NCBI GenBank assembly: GCA_024516035.1 | Contig: CM044962.1 | Location: 744,001-808,000, forward strand | Source: Bactericera cockerelli | Lineage: Eukaryota; Arthropoda; Insecta; Hemiptera; Triozidae | Length of the DNA stretch: 64,000 nt | Direction: 5' to 3' | Shown here: positions 19,969 through 28,906 of the stretch, one piece after another | Numbering within the stretch: position 1 is the stretch's first letter | Layout of the letters: each line of letters opens with the position of its first letter | The notes under the pieces: generated by a model | The model's input: the letters and a program-made list of their open reading frames with translations, nothing else | Told to the model about the DNA's origin: nothing | Databases searched by the model: none | Position numbers and translations under genes: made by a program

Positions 19969-20149
19969 TTCAAACATTATGGAGAGTTCTGCTACAGGCA
20001 TGCCTTGAAATCTTATGTTTGTTCCCACATAACTGAACAATAACTGTCTTGTTTGAGTACACCTAATTGTTATGTAGTTAAGTCTGATGTCTATTTACCT
20101 TGCTTGAATAAACGGACCTCAGTAGCTTGATCGATAAGTCGGCGGACTT

Positions 20150-20357
20150 AATAATAATAATACTCTTTAGTGGAAGGTAACCATCAAGCGAGGTTAATGC
20201 TTAAAGCATTTTCTATCACCTAATCCTCAGAGTCTTATTATTTTACCACCTAACACTCAAAGTCTTTGCACTGGGTGGGATTCGAACCAACGTAGCGTAG
20301 GGATCCGCTACCTGGATTATTATAGACTAGCGCTTTAATCACTTGACTACGGGTGTA
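20150..20357 (-). mobile_element. SINE-A inserted in SINE-B
   Basis: From the (TAA)n tail at 20150 through CTCTTTAGTGGAAGGTAACC to the tRNA-like head ending near 20355. Its 3' body contains a partial duplication (CACCTAA..TCAGAGTCTT and CACCTAACACTCAAAGTCTT). It splits the SINE-B head between GGACTT and GTAACC. Confidence 0.75.
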
Positions 20358-20408
20358 TCTGTAACCTGGAGGTCAGTCGTTCAAGTCCCAAGTTCAGCAA
20401 AGACTTTT

Positions 20409-20517
20409 ATTAGAAAAAATTGATAACCTAAGTCATTGCTCAGCATCGGTTTTCCCTATCTTGGACAGTACGCAATCCGAGACTTAGCACCACAGAGGTA
20501 TTACAAAAATGCACTCA
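20409..20517 (-). mobile_element. MITE-like insert, second copy
   Basis: TTTCCCTATCTTGGACAGTA and CGCAATCCGAGACTTAGC match in inverse the MITE at 27731-27855. The ends are eroded, so its TIR is not visible here. It splits the SINE-B body. Confidence 0.6.
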
Positions 20518-20604
20518 GTAAAGTGAGTTCGAATAGTTGTGACATCACGAAAGCGATTAACACAATACGAGTCATATAACTTTAACCTTCTTAGAATATA
20601 GGGA

Positions 20605-20812
20605 CTGTGAACTTATTAATATTTTACACTTTATTAACAATTTATATATATAACATAGATAATTACAAATTAATATACAATATAAGAAGAAGTAAAAAGA
20701 GAAAAAAATGAAGAAAAAATTAATAAATAAATACATAATATATATATCCTAACTAAAGGGCGGGGTTATTGCCTATGACATTCTCTTCCACTCAACCCTT
20801 AAAGTTATATGA
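20605..20812 (-). repeat. Repeat J copy
   Basis: Reads in inverse as AACTTTAAGGGTTGAGTGGA, GGCAATAACCCCGCCC and a long AT-rich 3' part. Confidence 0.6.
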
Positions 20813-21408
20813 GGGATCTCTTGATTTTTCAGCGAAAATTTGACGAAAAAAAAAGACTGAAAAGTTATGCTGGTGAAACGAACAGTTACTCTCTGAAAAC
20901 GAACCCCGTCCAAATTAATGAAAAAGGTTTCCGTTCTGTTTGGCTTGAATTAAGAGGAAAAAATTGCTTAATAATTCATTTAATTTCTTGAAACTTCCAA
21001 AGCTCTTAAGCTATCTCTTTTTCTTTGACTACTTTCTCTCTCTCTTCATTATACTGAGGGTAGCCAAAATATGTACTTATGTAATAGTAATATAATAATA
21101 AAATAAGAGAATTTGAAATAATAACCCCATCTTATGCTCACTTCAACCATCACGAAGCTATGTTTGTCCTCTCTGCAGCTTATGAAGATGTTTCAGAAAT
21201 CTCAAATTATTATGATCAAATCTATGTTTGCGATTTTTTTAAGTCTATTTAGGTCTTCTATGAAATACTATGTATTTAGTTTAAAATAAAACTCAAAAAC
21301 CACCATATTTTAATTATTGGGACTTGATCCAACGACCCAGCACTACTATTTACTTTTAAAAAAACCAATCAAAACTACCATTAAAAAAAAATTAAATTTG
21401 GAAAAAAG

Positions 21409-21500
21409 GTCAGATGTCCAGATATGCTCTGATATTCATGTACATCTAATACAACACTTTTCTGTTTATACTGATACTGATTATACATGAACCAGCGATC
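21409..21500 (+). repeat. Repeat H fragment
   Basis: TGATATTCATGTACATCTAA and TTTCTGTTTATACTGAT match 1690-1740. Confidence 0.5.
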
Positions 21501-21567
21501 AGTAGGTTACTAATTCACCACCAGCACCATCATTTTATATCTCAAACAACCGGGGTGGGTTTAATCT

Positions 21568-21606
21568 TAATAATAATAAACCACGTCATGTGGTTTATTA
21601 TTATTA
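21568..21606. repeat. Hairpin, 17-bp perfect arms
   Basis: TAATAATAATAAACCAC (21568-21584), loop GTCAT, and its exact reverse complement (21590-21606). It looks like two opposed trinucleotide SINE tails meeting at a CCAC/GTGG core. Confidence 0.85.
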
Positions 21607-21866
21607 TTTAATATGAGACATTTTTTTTGTGCCACCCTTTATTTCTCTTTTTTATTCGTTAAAAATCCCTGATAAACCTTTTCTCGAGAAAAAAGGAAAG
21701 AATATTCCCTCCTTGTTATGAGCGCCTTTTGTCCTGGTATGTATCTAAAGCTATGTACATATGTATGTACCTAAATCCCCACCAGTGGCTTTGACCTTTT
21801 TGCTGTAAAAGTTCATTGAGAAATTCTGGATATTGGCTGGCGTCCCTTATCTTTTCCCATGCAAGG

Positions 21867-22088
21867 ATAATAATAATAACGCTCTTTAGAGTCTTTAGTG
21901 GAAGGTAACCACCAGGCGGGGTTGATGCTTAAAACATTTTCTACCACCTAACCCTCAGAGTCTTATTATTATATGGTCGCAAACTCAAATTAATGAGAAA
22001 ATTCATGCACTGGGTGGGATTCGAACCAACGGATCCCTACGCTACCTGTATTACCAGGCCAGCTCTTTAACCACTTGACTACCCGTGC
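21867..22088 (-). mobile_element. SINE-A copy, full length
   Basis: A (TAA)n tail at the left, then CTCTTTAG twice, GTGGAAGGTAACCACCAGGC, TTCTACCACCTAACCCTCAG, then the head GCACTGGGTGGGATTCGAACC in inverse. About 220 bp in total. It serves as the reference copy for the family. Confidence 0.8.
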
Positions 22089-22422
22089 ACTTGACTACCA
22101 AATCTCCTTTTCTATCGTCAAATTTCGTTTAAATGACAACATCAAAAGTGTTTTTGACGGTACCGGTTACCGGCAGGTGTCCTTTACAAACAACTGTTAC
22201 CAAATTTTACAATTTTTACCTTCTACTAAATAACTAAACAGTGTTATTATTATTATTATTACCTGTATTACCAGGCTACAAAGATCTTTGTAGAAAACAC
22301 GACACTATCTCTGTCCTTTTTCTTGTTATTTTCTCTTTCTCTCCATTGTCTTGGTGTCTCTGTTGGCGCTGAATAAATTCAGACCTGATGTAAGGCAATG
22401 CCTCATCCAGTGCAGGACACTG

Positions 22423-22640
22423 TGCACTAGTCAAGTGGTTAACGCGCTACTCTGGTAATCCAGGTAGCGTAGGGATCTGTTGGTTCGAATCCCACCCAGT
22501 GCATGAATTTTTCCTCATTAATTTGAGTTTGTGACCACGTAATAGTAAGACTCTGAAAGTTAGGTGGTAGAAAATGCTGTGAGCATTAACCTCGCTTGGT
22601 TTTACCTTCCGCTTAAGAATATTATTATTACAATATTATT
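22423..22640 (+). mobile_element. SINE-A copy, full length
   Basis: Plus strand. The head GCACTAGTCAAGTGGTTAACG lacks four bases of the acceptor region (GGTA). The B box is GGTTCGAATCCCACC and the tail ATATTATTATTAC. Confidence 0.8.
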
Positions 22641-22725
22641 ACATATTATTATTACGTAGAGTGAGGTTGGGAAAAAGGAGTATGGACCAGGCCATACCTC
22701 GGGTACAGCTCGTTATCTCTCTTGT

Positions 22726-22835
22726 CAAGGCGTCATCCATCGGACAATGTTATACACCAGTTCATGTTTCACATCACTGAAGTTAAGCAACGTCCAGTGT
22801 GGTTAAAACTTGGCTGGGTGACCATTCAAATTAAT
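22726..22835 (+). mobile_element. 5S-rRNA-derived SINE fragment
   Basis: GCGTCATCCATCGGACAATG, ACACCAG, CATCACTGAAGTTAAGCAAC and TTGGCTGGGTGACCATTC follow 5S rRNA in order, including box A, the intermediate element and box C of its pol III promoter. The body is cut after 22835. Confidence 0.75.
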
Positions 22836-23317
22836 TAACCACTTTATATTATCTTTCTCTCTTCTCTCTCGTTTTCCAGCTCACTGATCTCATTCCTACC
22901 AAATTATACATCTTCCTTTCCTGGAAATTATTTCCGATTTTCCTTACATCGGAATTTCTCTTTCTCACTCCTATTTCCTTTACTCTCTCTCTCCCTTTCT
23001 CCTTCCCTCACTGTCCCTCCTTCTCCCTCCCTCCTTCCCTCACTGTCCCTCCCTCTCCTGCGATTCCTTAAGGACATCACTCTGTTTCATGTTTTGATTT
23101 AATTGAATTTCATCTCTAACTCTCTCTCTCTCTCTTCTCCACAAATTGGATTTCAAGATTGGATTTTTACCTTTTCTTTGATTGAATTTGTGTTCGTGTC
23201 CCCCGGTCTCTGTTTCTCGCTGTTTCATGAGGTAAATTGCTGAACGTCACAATCTCACAAGGGAATTTTCTTACCTTGTATTTAAATGTGCATACAGCGT
23301 CAGCGTTTATATAGACA

Positions 23318-23491
23318 GAGAGAGAGAGAGAGGAACAGAGAGAAAGAGAGAGAGAGAGGGGAAGAGAGAGAAAGAGAGAGAGAGGGGGGAACAGAGAGAG
23401 AGAGAGAAACAGAGAGAAAGAGAGAGAGGGGGAACAGAGAGAAAGAGAGAGAGGGGGGAACAGAGAGAAAGAGAGAGAGAGAGAAAGGGAC

Positions 23492-23538
<47 letters not shown>

Positions 23539-23548
23539 AACAGAGAGC
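23318..23548. repeat. (GA)n array with GGGGAACAGAGAGA units
   Basis: The GA array is broken regularly by GGGGGAACAGAGAG about every 35-60 bp, giving a loose higher-order structure different from that at 2.6 kb. Confidence 0.9.
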
Positions 23549-23559
23549 ATCATTTACGC

Positions 23560-24020
23560 ACCTAGTTAGACAAAGTTTTTTTTGGGAAATATTTAATAAA
23601 TCGAGTGATTTCGTTGGTATAATTACAGAAAAGCGCCATAAAACGTATATATTTTGAACTTTAAAAGATATGGCATGGATGTAAAAGTAAAGTGCCCTGA
23701 AGTAATGCATAAGCGATTCCGGGGCACATACTTACCTTTTTTAAACAAACTCTTTCAACAAAAAAAAATAATAAATACTTTTTTGGTTTTTGGACTATTT
23801 TTGGCGTCAGCTTCTGAGAATCACTCACTTTAGAAGAAGAAATTGATTATGAAGAGAAATATCGAATAACGAGATAAGGAGAGTAAAAGAGAGACAGGGA
23901 AAGAGAGAGATATTTCTATGGATGACTCAGTAATTTTGTGAAGAGATATAATTTTTTCTCATATGTATTTCAATCACGAGGTGATTGATATTCTAATATA
24001 ATATTTTTTTAAATACGAGT
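23560..24020. other. No gene; a fragment shared with 33.06 kb
   Basis: GGATGTAAAAGTAAAGTGCCCTGAAGTAATGC (landmarks: GTAAAGTGCCC, GAAGTAATGC, GGGGCACA) at 23677-23735 has an inverse relative at 33050-33115. The rest shows nothing recognisable. Confidence 0.4.
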
Positions 24021-24023
24021 ATA

Positions 24024-24133
24024 TTAATCACAATTACTCAAACTCGCTTTAGAAACTTCTGCTGTACAAGGGACTCGAACCACTGACCTCCAGGTTACGA
24101 GTCCGCCGCCTTATCGATCCAGCTACGGAGGTA
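24024..24133 (-). mobile_element. SINE-B copy, 3' shortened
   Basis: AATTACTCAAACTCGCTTTA, GGGACTCGAACCACTGACC and CCTTATCGATCCAGCTACGG. The distal 3' body is absent. Confidence 0.7.
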
Positions 24134-24654
24134 TACATAAATACACCTACAAAAATATTATAGACAGGGTTTTCTATTATAAACCAAACATTAAATTATG
24201 TCGAGAACAACTAACGATAGAAAAAATCTGTGTACGAGATCATTTTCATAGCTTTCAAAAATGTCATAAAAAATAGCTAATGTCATTTAAAATTCTACGG
24301 TTGACCTTGAAATAACCTTTAAGGGGTCACCCAAGAAAATTCTAGAGGTCATCATTAACTGTCCTCTCTTTTTTTTCTATCGTCATTTTTCTATAGTTTT
24401 CAAGACATTTTTCTATAGTTTTCAAGATATTTGAATGTCTTGTTGATAATGGGACACTCTGTACAAAGGGACTACAGAAGAACAGTTCCAGTGATGGAAG
24501 AAGACGTTCCAACAAAAGAAGACATTGATAAAGAAAAACATGTCAAATGCAGAGACAGAAAGACACGAAAAATAAATACGAAACTTTGTGGAACTAACCA
24601 CGCGTGAAACGGAAGGGAACAGAAAAATATAATTGGCATCGGGAAAAGGGAAAT

Positions 24655-24985
24655 TTATGAAGAAGATCCCTTATCTCTGAGAAGTTTTAGAAAAGAGATA
24701 GTGATATAGGGAGAAAATTTTGAGAGAGTTCTAGAAAAGTGTTGGAGAAGGTCCCTTATCTCTGAGAAGTTTTAGAAAAGAGGTAGGGAGATTTTTAAGG
24801 AGAAATTTATGAGAGAGTTGTAAAGAAGTGTTGGATAAAATTCCTTATCATTGAGAAGTTTTAGAAAAGAGGTACTGATATTTTTCAGGGAGAAATTTCT
24901 ACTTAGAAGTTTTAGAGAAGGGGTCGGTGGAGTTTTTTTAAAGGACAAATTTGTGAGAAAATTTCAGAGAAGTGTCAGAGTGGGA
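24655..24985. repeat. Tandem repeat, period about 85-90 bp
   Basis: The unit starts CCCTTATCTCTGAGAAGTTT and contains AGAAAAGAGGTAG and GAGAGAGTT. Starts lie near 24668, 24752 and 24842, with a diverged partial unit after 24897. Confidence 0.7.
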
Positions 24986-25019
24986 AAGATTGGTATGGAA
25001 GAGAGACTATTACATTTTT

Positions 25020-25170
25020 TGATAAAAGATATTGTGAGAAACTGAAAGATATTATGGTGAGAAACTGAAAGATTTTGTGAGAAACTGATAGACATTATGG
25101 TGAAACACTGAAAGATATTATGGTGAGAAACTGAAAGATATTGTGAGAAACTGAAAGATGTAGTGAGAAA
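25020..25170. repeat. Minisatellite, period about 20-25 bp
   Basis: Six to seven units of GTGAGAAACTGAAAGATATT with or without ATG insertions (GATATTATGGTGAG). Confidence 0.75.
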
Positions 25171-25339
25171 AGTTATGGAAACCAAGAGAGAGGAAACGTT
25201 CAGACATCTATGTGTCAAAGGCTCATTATTATCAGACATAAAATTATTCTACGTTGCAGCTCAACAGGACAGACCTGTTGGTGACAGTATGATGTCTCAA
25301 TATTCAAACATTTCCATTTCTACTATTAGAATCAGACGC

Positions 25340-25575
25340 GACCGGTGATAAGAAGGTGTGGATCTACATCCAGAGGAAGACTCCCAGACGAAAAGGGTTG
25401 CATGGAAGAGATTCCCACAGGCAATAACTCCGCCCTTTAGGTAGGACATTGGCTTTATTCTATTTTTGTTCTTGTTTCTTTGTTAAATCTATACTTTTTT
25501 CTTTATATTGTCATTGTATTGTACTGTAAATATAGTACTGTGTCTTTACCTAATAAAAAGTAATATAATAATAAT
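25340..25575 (+). repeat. Repeat J copy
   Basis: The variant AGAGATTCCCACAGGCAATAA..CGCCCTTTAGGTAGGACAT. Upstream it reads openly as WKRFPQAITPPFR and then a stop, which could be the end of a degraded LINE frame. The tail is AATAAAAAG plus trinucleotides. Confidence 0.55.
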
Positions 25576-25639
25576 TATAATAAAAGGAGTGTTTTTTCAA
25601 TATCGACCTACTCCTTCAAAAACTCCAACAAAGAGTGAA

Positions 25640-25775
25640 AGGTACGTGTTTCACAGCCTTTTGTGATTTCATAGTTATGAAACAGGAGCTACTGTAGACG
25701 CTTGTGGTCTGTGTTGTATAGCCTGCCCAAGTGCCCACCCCGTAGTATGTCTCCCCTCTGATGGGCGAGAAGTTT
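25640..25775 (-). mobile_element. SINE-C copy, head missing
   Basis: GTGTTTCACAGCCTTTTGTG through CTCCCCTCTGATGGGCGAGAAG. Confidence 0.75.
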
Positions 25776-25797
25776 GTTGGGATCTAAAGTGGGGGTA

Positions 25798-26007
25798 TAA
25801 TAATAATAATATCGCCTTATTTATACTGCCCGATTAGGACTATTAAGTCCCATTATTCCAGCAGTAAGCCCAAGACGTATTATTATGTAGTAAAAATCCC
25901 ATATGGGAGGATAACTTCTCATGTCCCGGTTGGGTTTCGAACCCGCGTCCTCTAGAACCTCTGGATTCACACAGTGCCGCCTTTACCACTGAGCTAGCGG
26001 GACATGT
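25798..26007 (-). mobile_element. SINE-E, full length, next to a CaMKK exon
   Basis: The tRNA-like head (26006-25921) reads ATGTCCCGCTAGCTCAGTGG to GGGTTCGAAACCCAACCGGG. The acceptor stem TGTCCCG/CGGGACA is perfect. The anticodon arm is irregular, so it is not a functional tRNA. The body runs to TTTATACTGCCCGATTAGG in inverse and the tail is (TAT)n. It ends 30 bp from the splice donor at 26037. Confidence 0.8.
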
Positions 26008-26037
26008 GTACATTAATTTGGGGGTCCAATATCTCAC

Positions 26038-26332
26038 CTGTCCGATCGACTGCATCACCGTGTACTGGTTGAGCTGCACATAGCTGCCTGACCGGTCAAC
26101 GCTCACCCGACGGCTCTCCTTGAGGGGCGCCCTCCGACGGACCGACCTTGGGGAACAGTAGGGCGAGAAGGGCACATTGGGGAAAATGGGCCGCTCGTGA
26201 GGTCCCGGGGTGTTGAGCTTTTTGTCATCGGGGAGCGCTCTGTCGGCGGAGGACGAAGCTAGACCGAACACAACCGAGGATGACCGAGAGGGACCCGAAG
26301 ATGCGACGCTGCTGGCGTCATCTGGCGCCGCT
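26038..26332 (-). CDS. CaMKK: CaMKK exon: Ser/Pro-rich N-terminal region up to the kinase domain start
   Basis: This 295-bp exon has one base completing a split codon and then 98 codons without a stop. The acceptor is TGTTTCAG (ends 26333) and the donor GTGAGA (26037-26032). The translation starts AAPDDASSVASSGPSRSS, then has a basic patch (SVRRRAPLKESRRVSVD) and ends QLNQYTVMQSIGQ. CaMKKs carry a Ser/Pro-rich regulatory N-terminus followed by a QLNQY segment at the first beta strand of the kinase. GC content is clearly above the flanking intron. A tRNA-headed SINE ends about 30 bp downstream of the donor. The reading frame continues into that SINE if unspliced, which is not meaningful. Confidence 0.85.
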
Positions 26333-26401
26333 CTGAAACATTAAGGTAAACGACTTGCCAATACAGAATATTTTGTACAGTTTAGAATTAAAAAAATTCC
26401 T

Positions 26402-26478
26402 GCCCCGCTGGGAATCGAACCCAGGTCACCATGCGTACAATGCCTAGCGCGCTAACTCACTCTGCCACGGTGACTACT
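26402..26478 (-). mobile_element. SINE-D head only
   Basis: The minus-strand A box GTGGCAGAGTGAGTTAGC and B box GGGTTCGATTCCC are clear. The acceptor ends do not pair. The body seen in the 61.7 kb copy is missing, the reverse of normal SINE truncation. Confidence 0.65.
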
Positions 26479-26644
26479 GATATGACCATGCAGTTGAAAG
26501 CGATGTTAAATTTTTGTTTAAAAAAACGCTTGCATACGAGTCTGCAACCATTTCGACATTTTCATCTTTACTATTCAAGGTCCAAAACTAAACTGACCAA
26601 ATTTCGTATTGTGCGCATGACACACACTTTCCCTCTTCTCTTAG

Positions 26645-26740
26645 GGTTGCAATATCGAAACGAAAATATCGATATTAGGTATATCGATAATATCGAAACC
26701 ATAATATCGATATCCGATATTAGAAGACTTCTCTCCCTTT
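26645..26740. repeat. ATATCGAT-rich cluster
   Basis: Many palindromic ATCGAT/ATATCG motifs: ATATCGATATTAGG, TATCGATAATATCG, ATATCGATATCCG. It adjoins the left arm of the inverted repeat at 26750. Confidence 0.6.
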
Positions 26741-26749
26741 ACAATTCGA

Positions 26750-27130
26750 TATTTCGTTACATAATATCGTTACATAATATCGTTACATAATATCGTTACA
26801 TAATTTCGTCACATAATTTTGGTTATGTGCCAGAGCAAAGACATGAAAATGTCAAAAAAAACGGTATTCTACCATATAATTTTTTTTAAAATAAAATCGG
26901 TCAAGTGGTTTTGGAGGTAAAAGTGATTTAGTCGTATAAACCCTCAAAATTGCCAAGTGTTAACAATGTGAACTAATCAAGAGAAAGTATTGTGTCCATA
27001 ATTGTAACTTTGGTATTTTTACTTTTGACATTTTCATGTCTTTGCTCTGGCACATAACCAAAATTATGTGACGAAATTATGTAACGAAATTATGTAACGA
27101 TATTATGTAACGATATTATGTAACGATATT
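26750..27130. repeat. Long inverted repeat with 13-bp tandem units in the arms
   Basis: Arms 26750-26857 and 27023-27130 are near-exact reverse complements. Each arm consists of five ATATCGTTACATA-type units and a unique segment (TTGGTTATGTGCCAGAGC, GACATGAAAATGTC). The 165-bp spacer is a piece of repeat R. Confidence 0.85.
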
Positions 27131-27520
27131 TTTGCTTTCACAGTAGTTAGATATTATTTTTTACCCAAAGTTTTTTTCAGGTTATTTTTTTACTTTTTTT
27201 CTGATTTTCCAGAAAAATCCCGAGTTGCTGCTCTTACAATAAGAAGGTATTACATTGTGCCGCGTCCTTCAGTAATGTGATCGCTGATGCGTTCTGAATA
27301 ATGAAGCATGCTACAATGTCTTTTCCAGCTGTCAGAGCAGTAGAAACATTTCTTATTCACAACATCAACTTATTATTTTTCTGAAAACTTTCCTCTTCGA
27401 ACACACCTTGTTCTAATTCTATTTTTTTTAAATCCTTGTGAAAGTATCTGTTACAATAAAAAGTGATAGGTTTTATGTTACAAAAAATACAAAATTCAGT
27501 ACAATAATAATTAGAAAAAA

Positions 27521-27905
27521 AGCGCACGAATAGCTCCGGGTTCAAACCCCCGCGCCGACCAAAATTTGTATTAAAATTTTGGTTACAGTTCTTTGTAAGG
27601 GATACCTTCCGGTGTGCTCGTGTTGACCCAGCATCTAAATGGGAAGTATTGTGTCACTTCTCACTCATCAGAGGGGAGGCATACTACAGGATGGGCAAGC
27701 TACAACACAGACCACAAGCTTATAAGGGCGGAATATTAATAGACGTTTTTGTAATACCTCTGTGGCGCTAAGTCAAGGATTGCGTACTGTGTAAGATAGG
27801 GAAAATTGACGCTTTGCAATGTCTTGAGTTATAGAATTATTGTCTATTAATTTTTCCCTTCTGTTTCATGGCTACGAAATCATAAAGGTTATGAATCACT
27901 CATCA
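27521..27905 (+). mobile_element. SINE-C copy interrupted by a MITE
   Basis: The head starts AGCGCACGAATAGCTC but jumps directly to CGGGTTCAAACCCCCGCGCC, a 35-bp loss of the D and anticodon parts. The body is normal until ACCACAAGC, interrupted, and resumes CTGTTTCATGGCTACGAAA. Confidence 0.8.
27731..27855. mobile_element. MITE of about 120 bp with ATTAATAGAC TIR
   Basis: ATTAATAGAC at 27735-27744 and its exact complement at 27842-27851. The interior has AATACCTCTGTGGCGCTAAG and ATTGCGTACTGTGTAAGATA. A relative lies at 20409-20517. No coding capacity. Superfamily unknown. Confidence 0.7.
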
Positions 27906-28114
27906 AACTGAACACAGGGGTCGAAGAGTCTCAAGAAACTTGAGAGCTTCCTACATTTTCTCTTCCCCGCTACAACCTTCTTCTTCTACCAGGGCTTACT
28001 AAGAACTTTTGAATACACTATTCTTCACCAAAGAAGAAAAGAAAAAAAAGAGGCTTTATTTTTTAAAGAAGGAAATAAAAAAGAAGAAGAAAAAGACTCT
28101 TTGGGTAATCCGTA

Positions 28115-28264
28115 ATTTTAGTTATCATACTTGTGTTAATCACTTTCGTGATATCACATCTACTCAAACTCGCTTTACTAAATCTACCCTGAAACCGGAA
28201 CTTGTACCACCAATCTCCAGGTTACAAGTCCGCTGCCTTATCGATCAAGTTACAGAGGTCGGTA
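28115..28264 (-). mobile_element. SINE-B copy, full length
   Basis: TTATCATACTTGTGTTAATC, GTGATATCACATCTACTC, GAACTTGTACCACC and CTTATCGATCAAGTTACAGAGG in order. Confidence 0.75.
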
Positions 28265-28381
28265 ATCCGTAATGTTATAATGTTGATAGCTCTTTTTTAA
28301 ATAATACGTAGATACCTATCTTTTTTTTTTGTTGTCATTCCAACAACTGATGAAATTTCTGAAGTAATGTGCATAATATAC

Positions 28382-28490
28382 CACTCTTTAGTGGAAGGTA
28401 AATCACCTCGCTGGACGTTAGTTTACTTCGGTGATCCTACGAGATCCGGTGCATTCAACGTGCCATCGACGCTGACAATTGGGAGCTTTT
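28382..28490 (-). mobile_element. 5S-headed SINE with the SINE-A 3' tail
   Basis: Minus strand: GTCGATGGCACGTTGAATGC, ACCGGATCTCGTAGGATCACC and GAAGTAAACTAACGTCC follow 5S rRNA nearly end to end. The sequence then passes directly into ACCTTCCACTAAAGAG, the 3' end of SINE-A. Confidence 0.75.
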
Positions 28491-28604
28491 ATTGGTAACG
28501 GAAAATGTGATTATTATTATGGACTGATTCTAGTTCCACAAGAGAAACGCCAATTTATCAAACCGAGCTCTATTAAATAAATTTAGTGTGACCAATTGAT
28601 TCTA

Positions 28605-28690
28605 TTGGGATTTAACCCAACCGGAAATCGAACTCAGGATCTCTGGACTACGAGCAGTAGTCACAACCGTAACGCCACGGAGGCTGACTT
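28605..28690 (-). mobile_element. SINE-F head
   Basis: Minus strand: GCCTCCGTGGCGTTACGG, GACTA..TAGTC stem, GAGTTCGATTTCCGGTTGG. It is fused at its 3' side to other sequence. Confidence 0.65.
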
Positions 28691-28714
28691 GAAAAATATA
28701 ATAAAAAACAAAAG

Positions 28715-28835
28715 TTTCTCAGGAGGTTATGAAACGTCCAGAAACATGAAAAAATTTCCTATTGGAGCAATTTTTTATTTATTTATTTTACAAAAACGAA
28801 AACAATACTTCCGATTTCTAATATTTTCTAATGCG
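28715..28835 (-). repeat. Repeat R fragment
   Basis: AGGAGGTTATGAAACGTCCAG, ACAAAAACGAAAACAATACTT and CCGATTTCTAATATT are the left part of R in inverse. Confidence 0.6.
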
Positions 28836-28906
28836 GTAGTAGTATACCGCATACTTAGTGTAATAGTGTAAAATAATGCAATACTACTTACTACTACATA
28901 ACTCAC

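Larger units (their letters stand above)
20116..20584 (+). mobile_element. SINE-B copy interrupted twice
   Basis: SINE-B is read in three pieces: 20116-20149 (ACCTCAGTAGCTTGATCGAT), 20358-20408 (GTAACCTGGAGGTCAGTCG) and 20518-20584 (AGTAAAGTGAGTTCGAATAG). Between them lie a minus-strand SINE-A and a MITE-like insert, so both arrived later. Confidence 0.75.
26345..27010 (+). repeat. Repeat R copy split by later insertions
   Basis: The left part (ACGACTTGCCAATACAGAAT, 26349-26400) and right part (TATTCTACCATATAA and GGAGGTAAAAGTGATTTAG through GTATTGTGTCCATAATTG, 26866-27003) are contiguous in the copies at 15.5 and 62.2 kb. The intervening 465 bp are inserts. Confidence 0.65.

Noticed and set aside
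22726..22835. Genuine 5S rRNA gene
   Set aside because: Only part of the 5S sequence is present with many substitutions and no terminator; copies are dispersed and fused to SINE tails.
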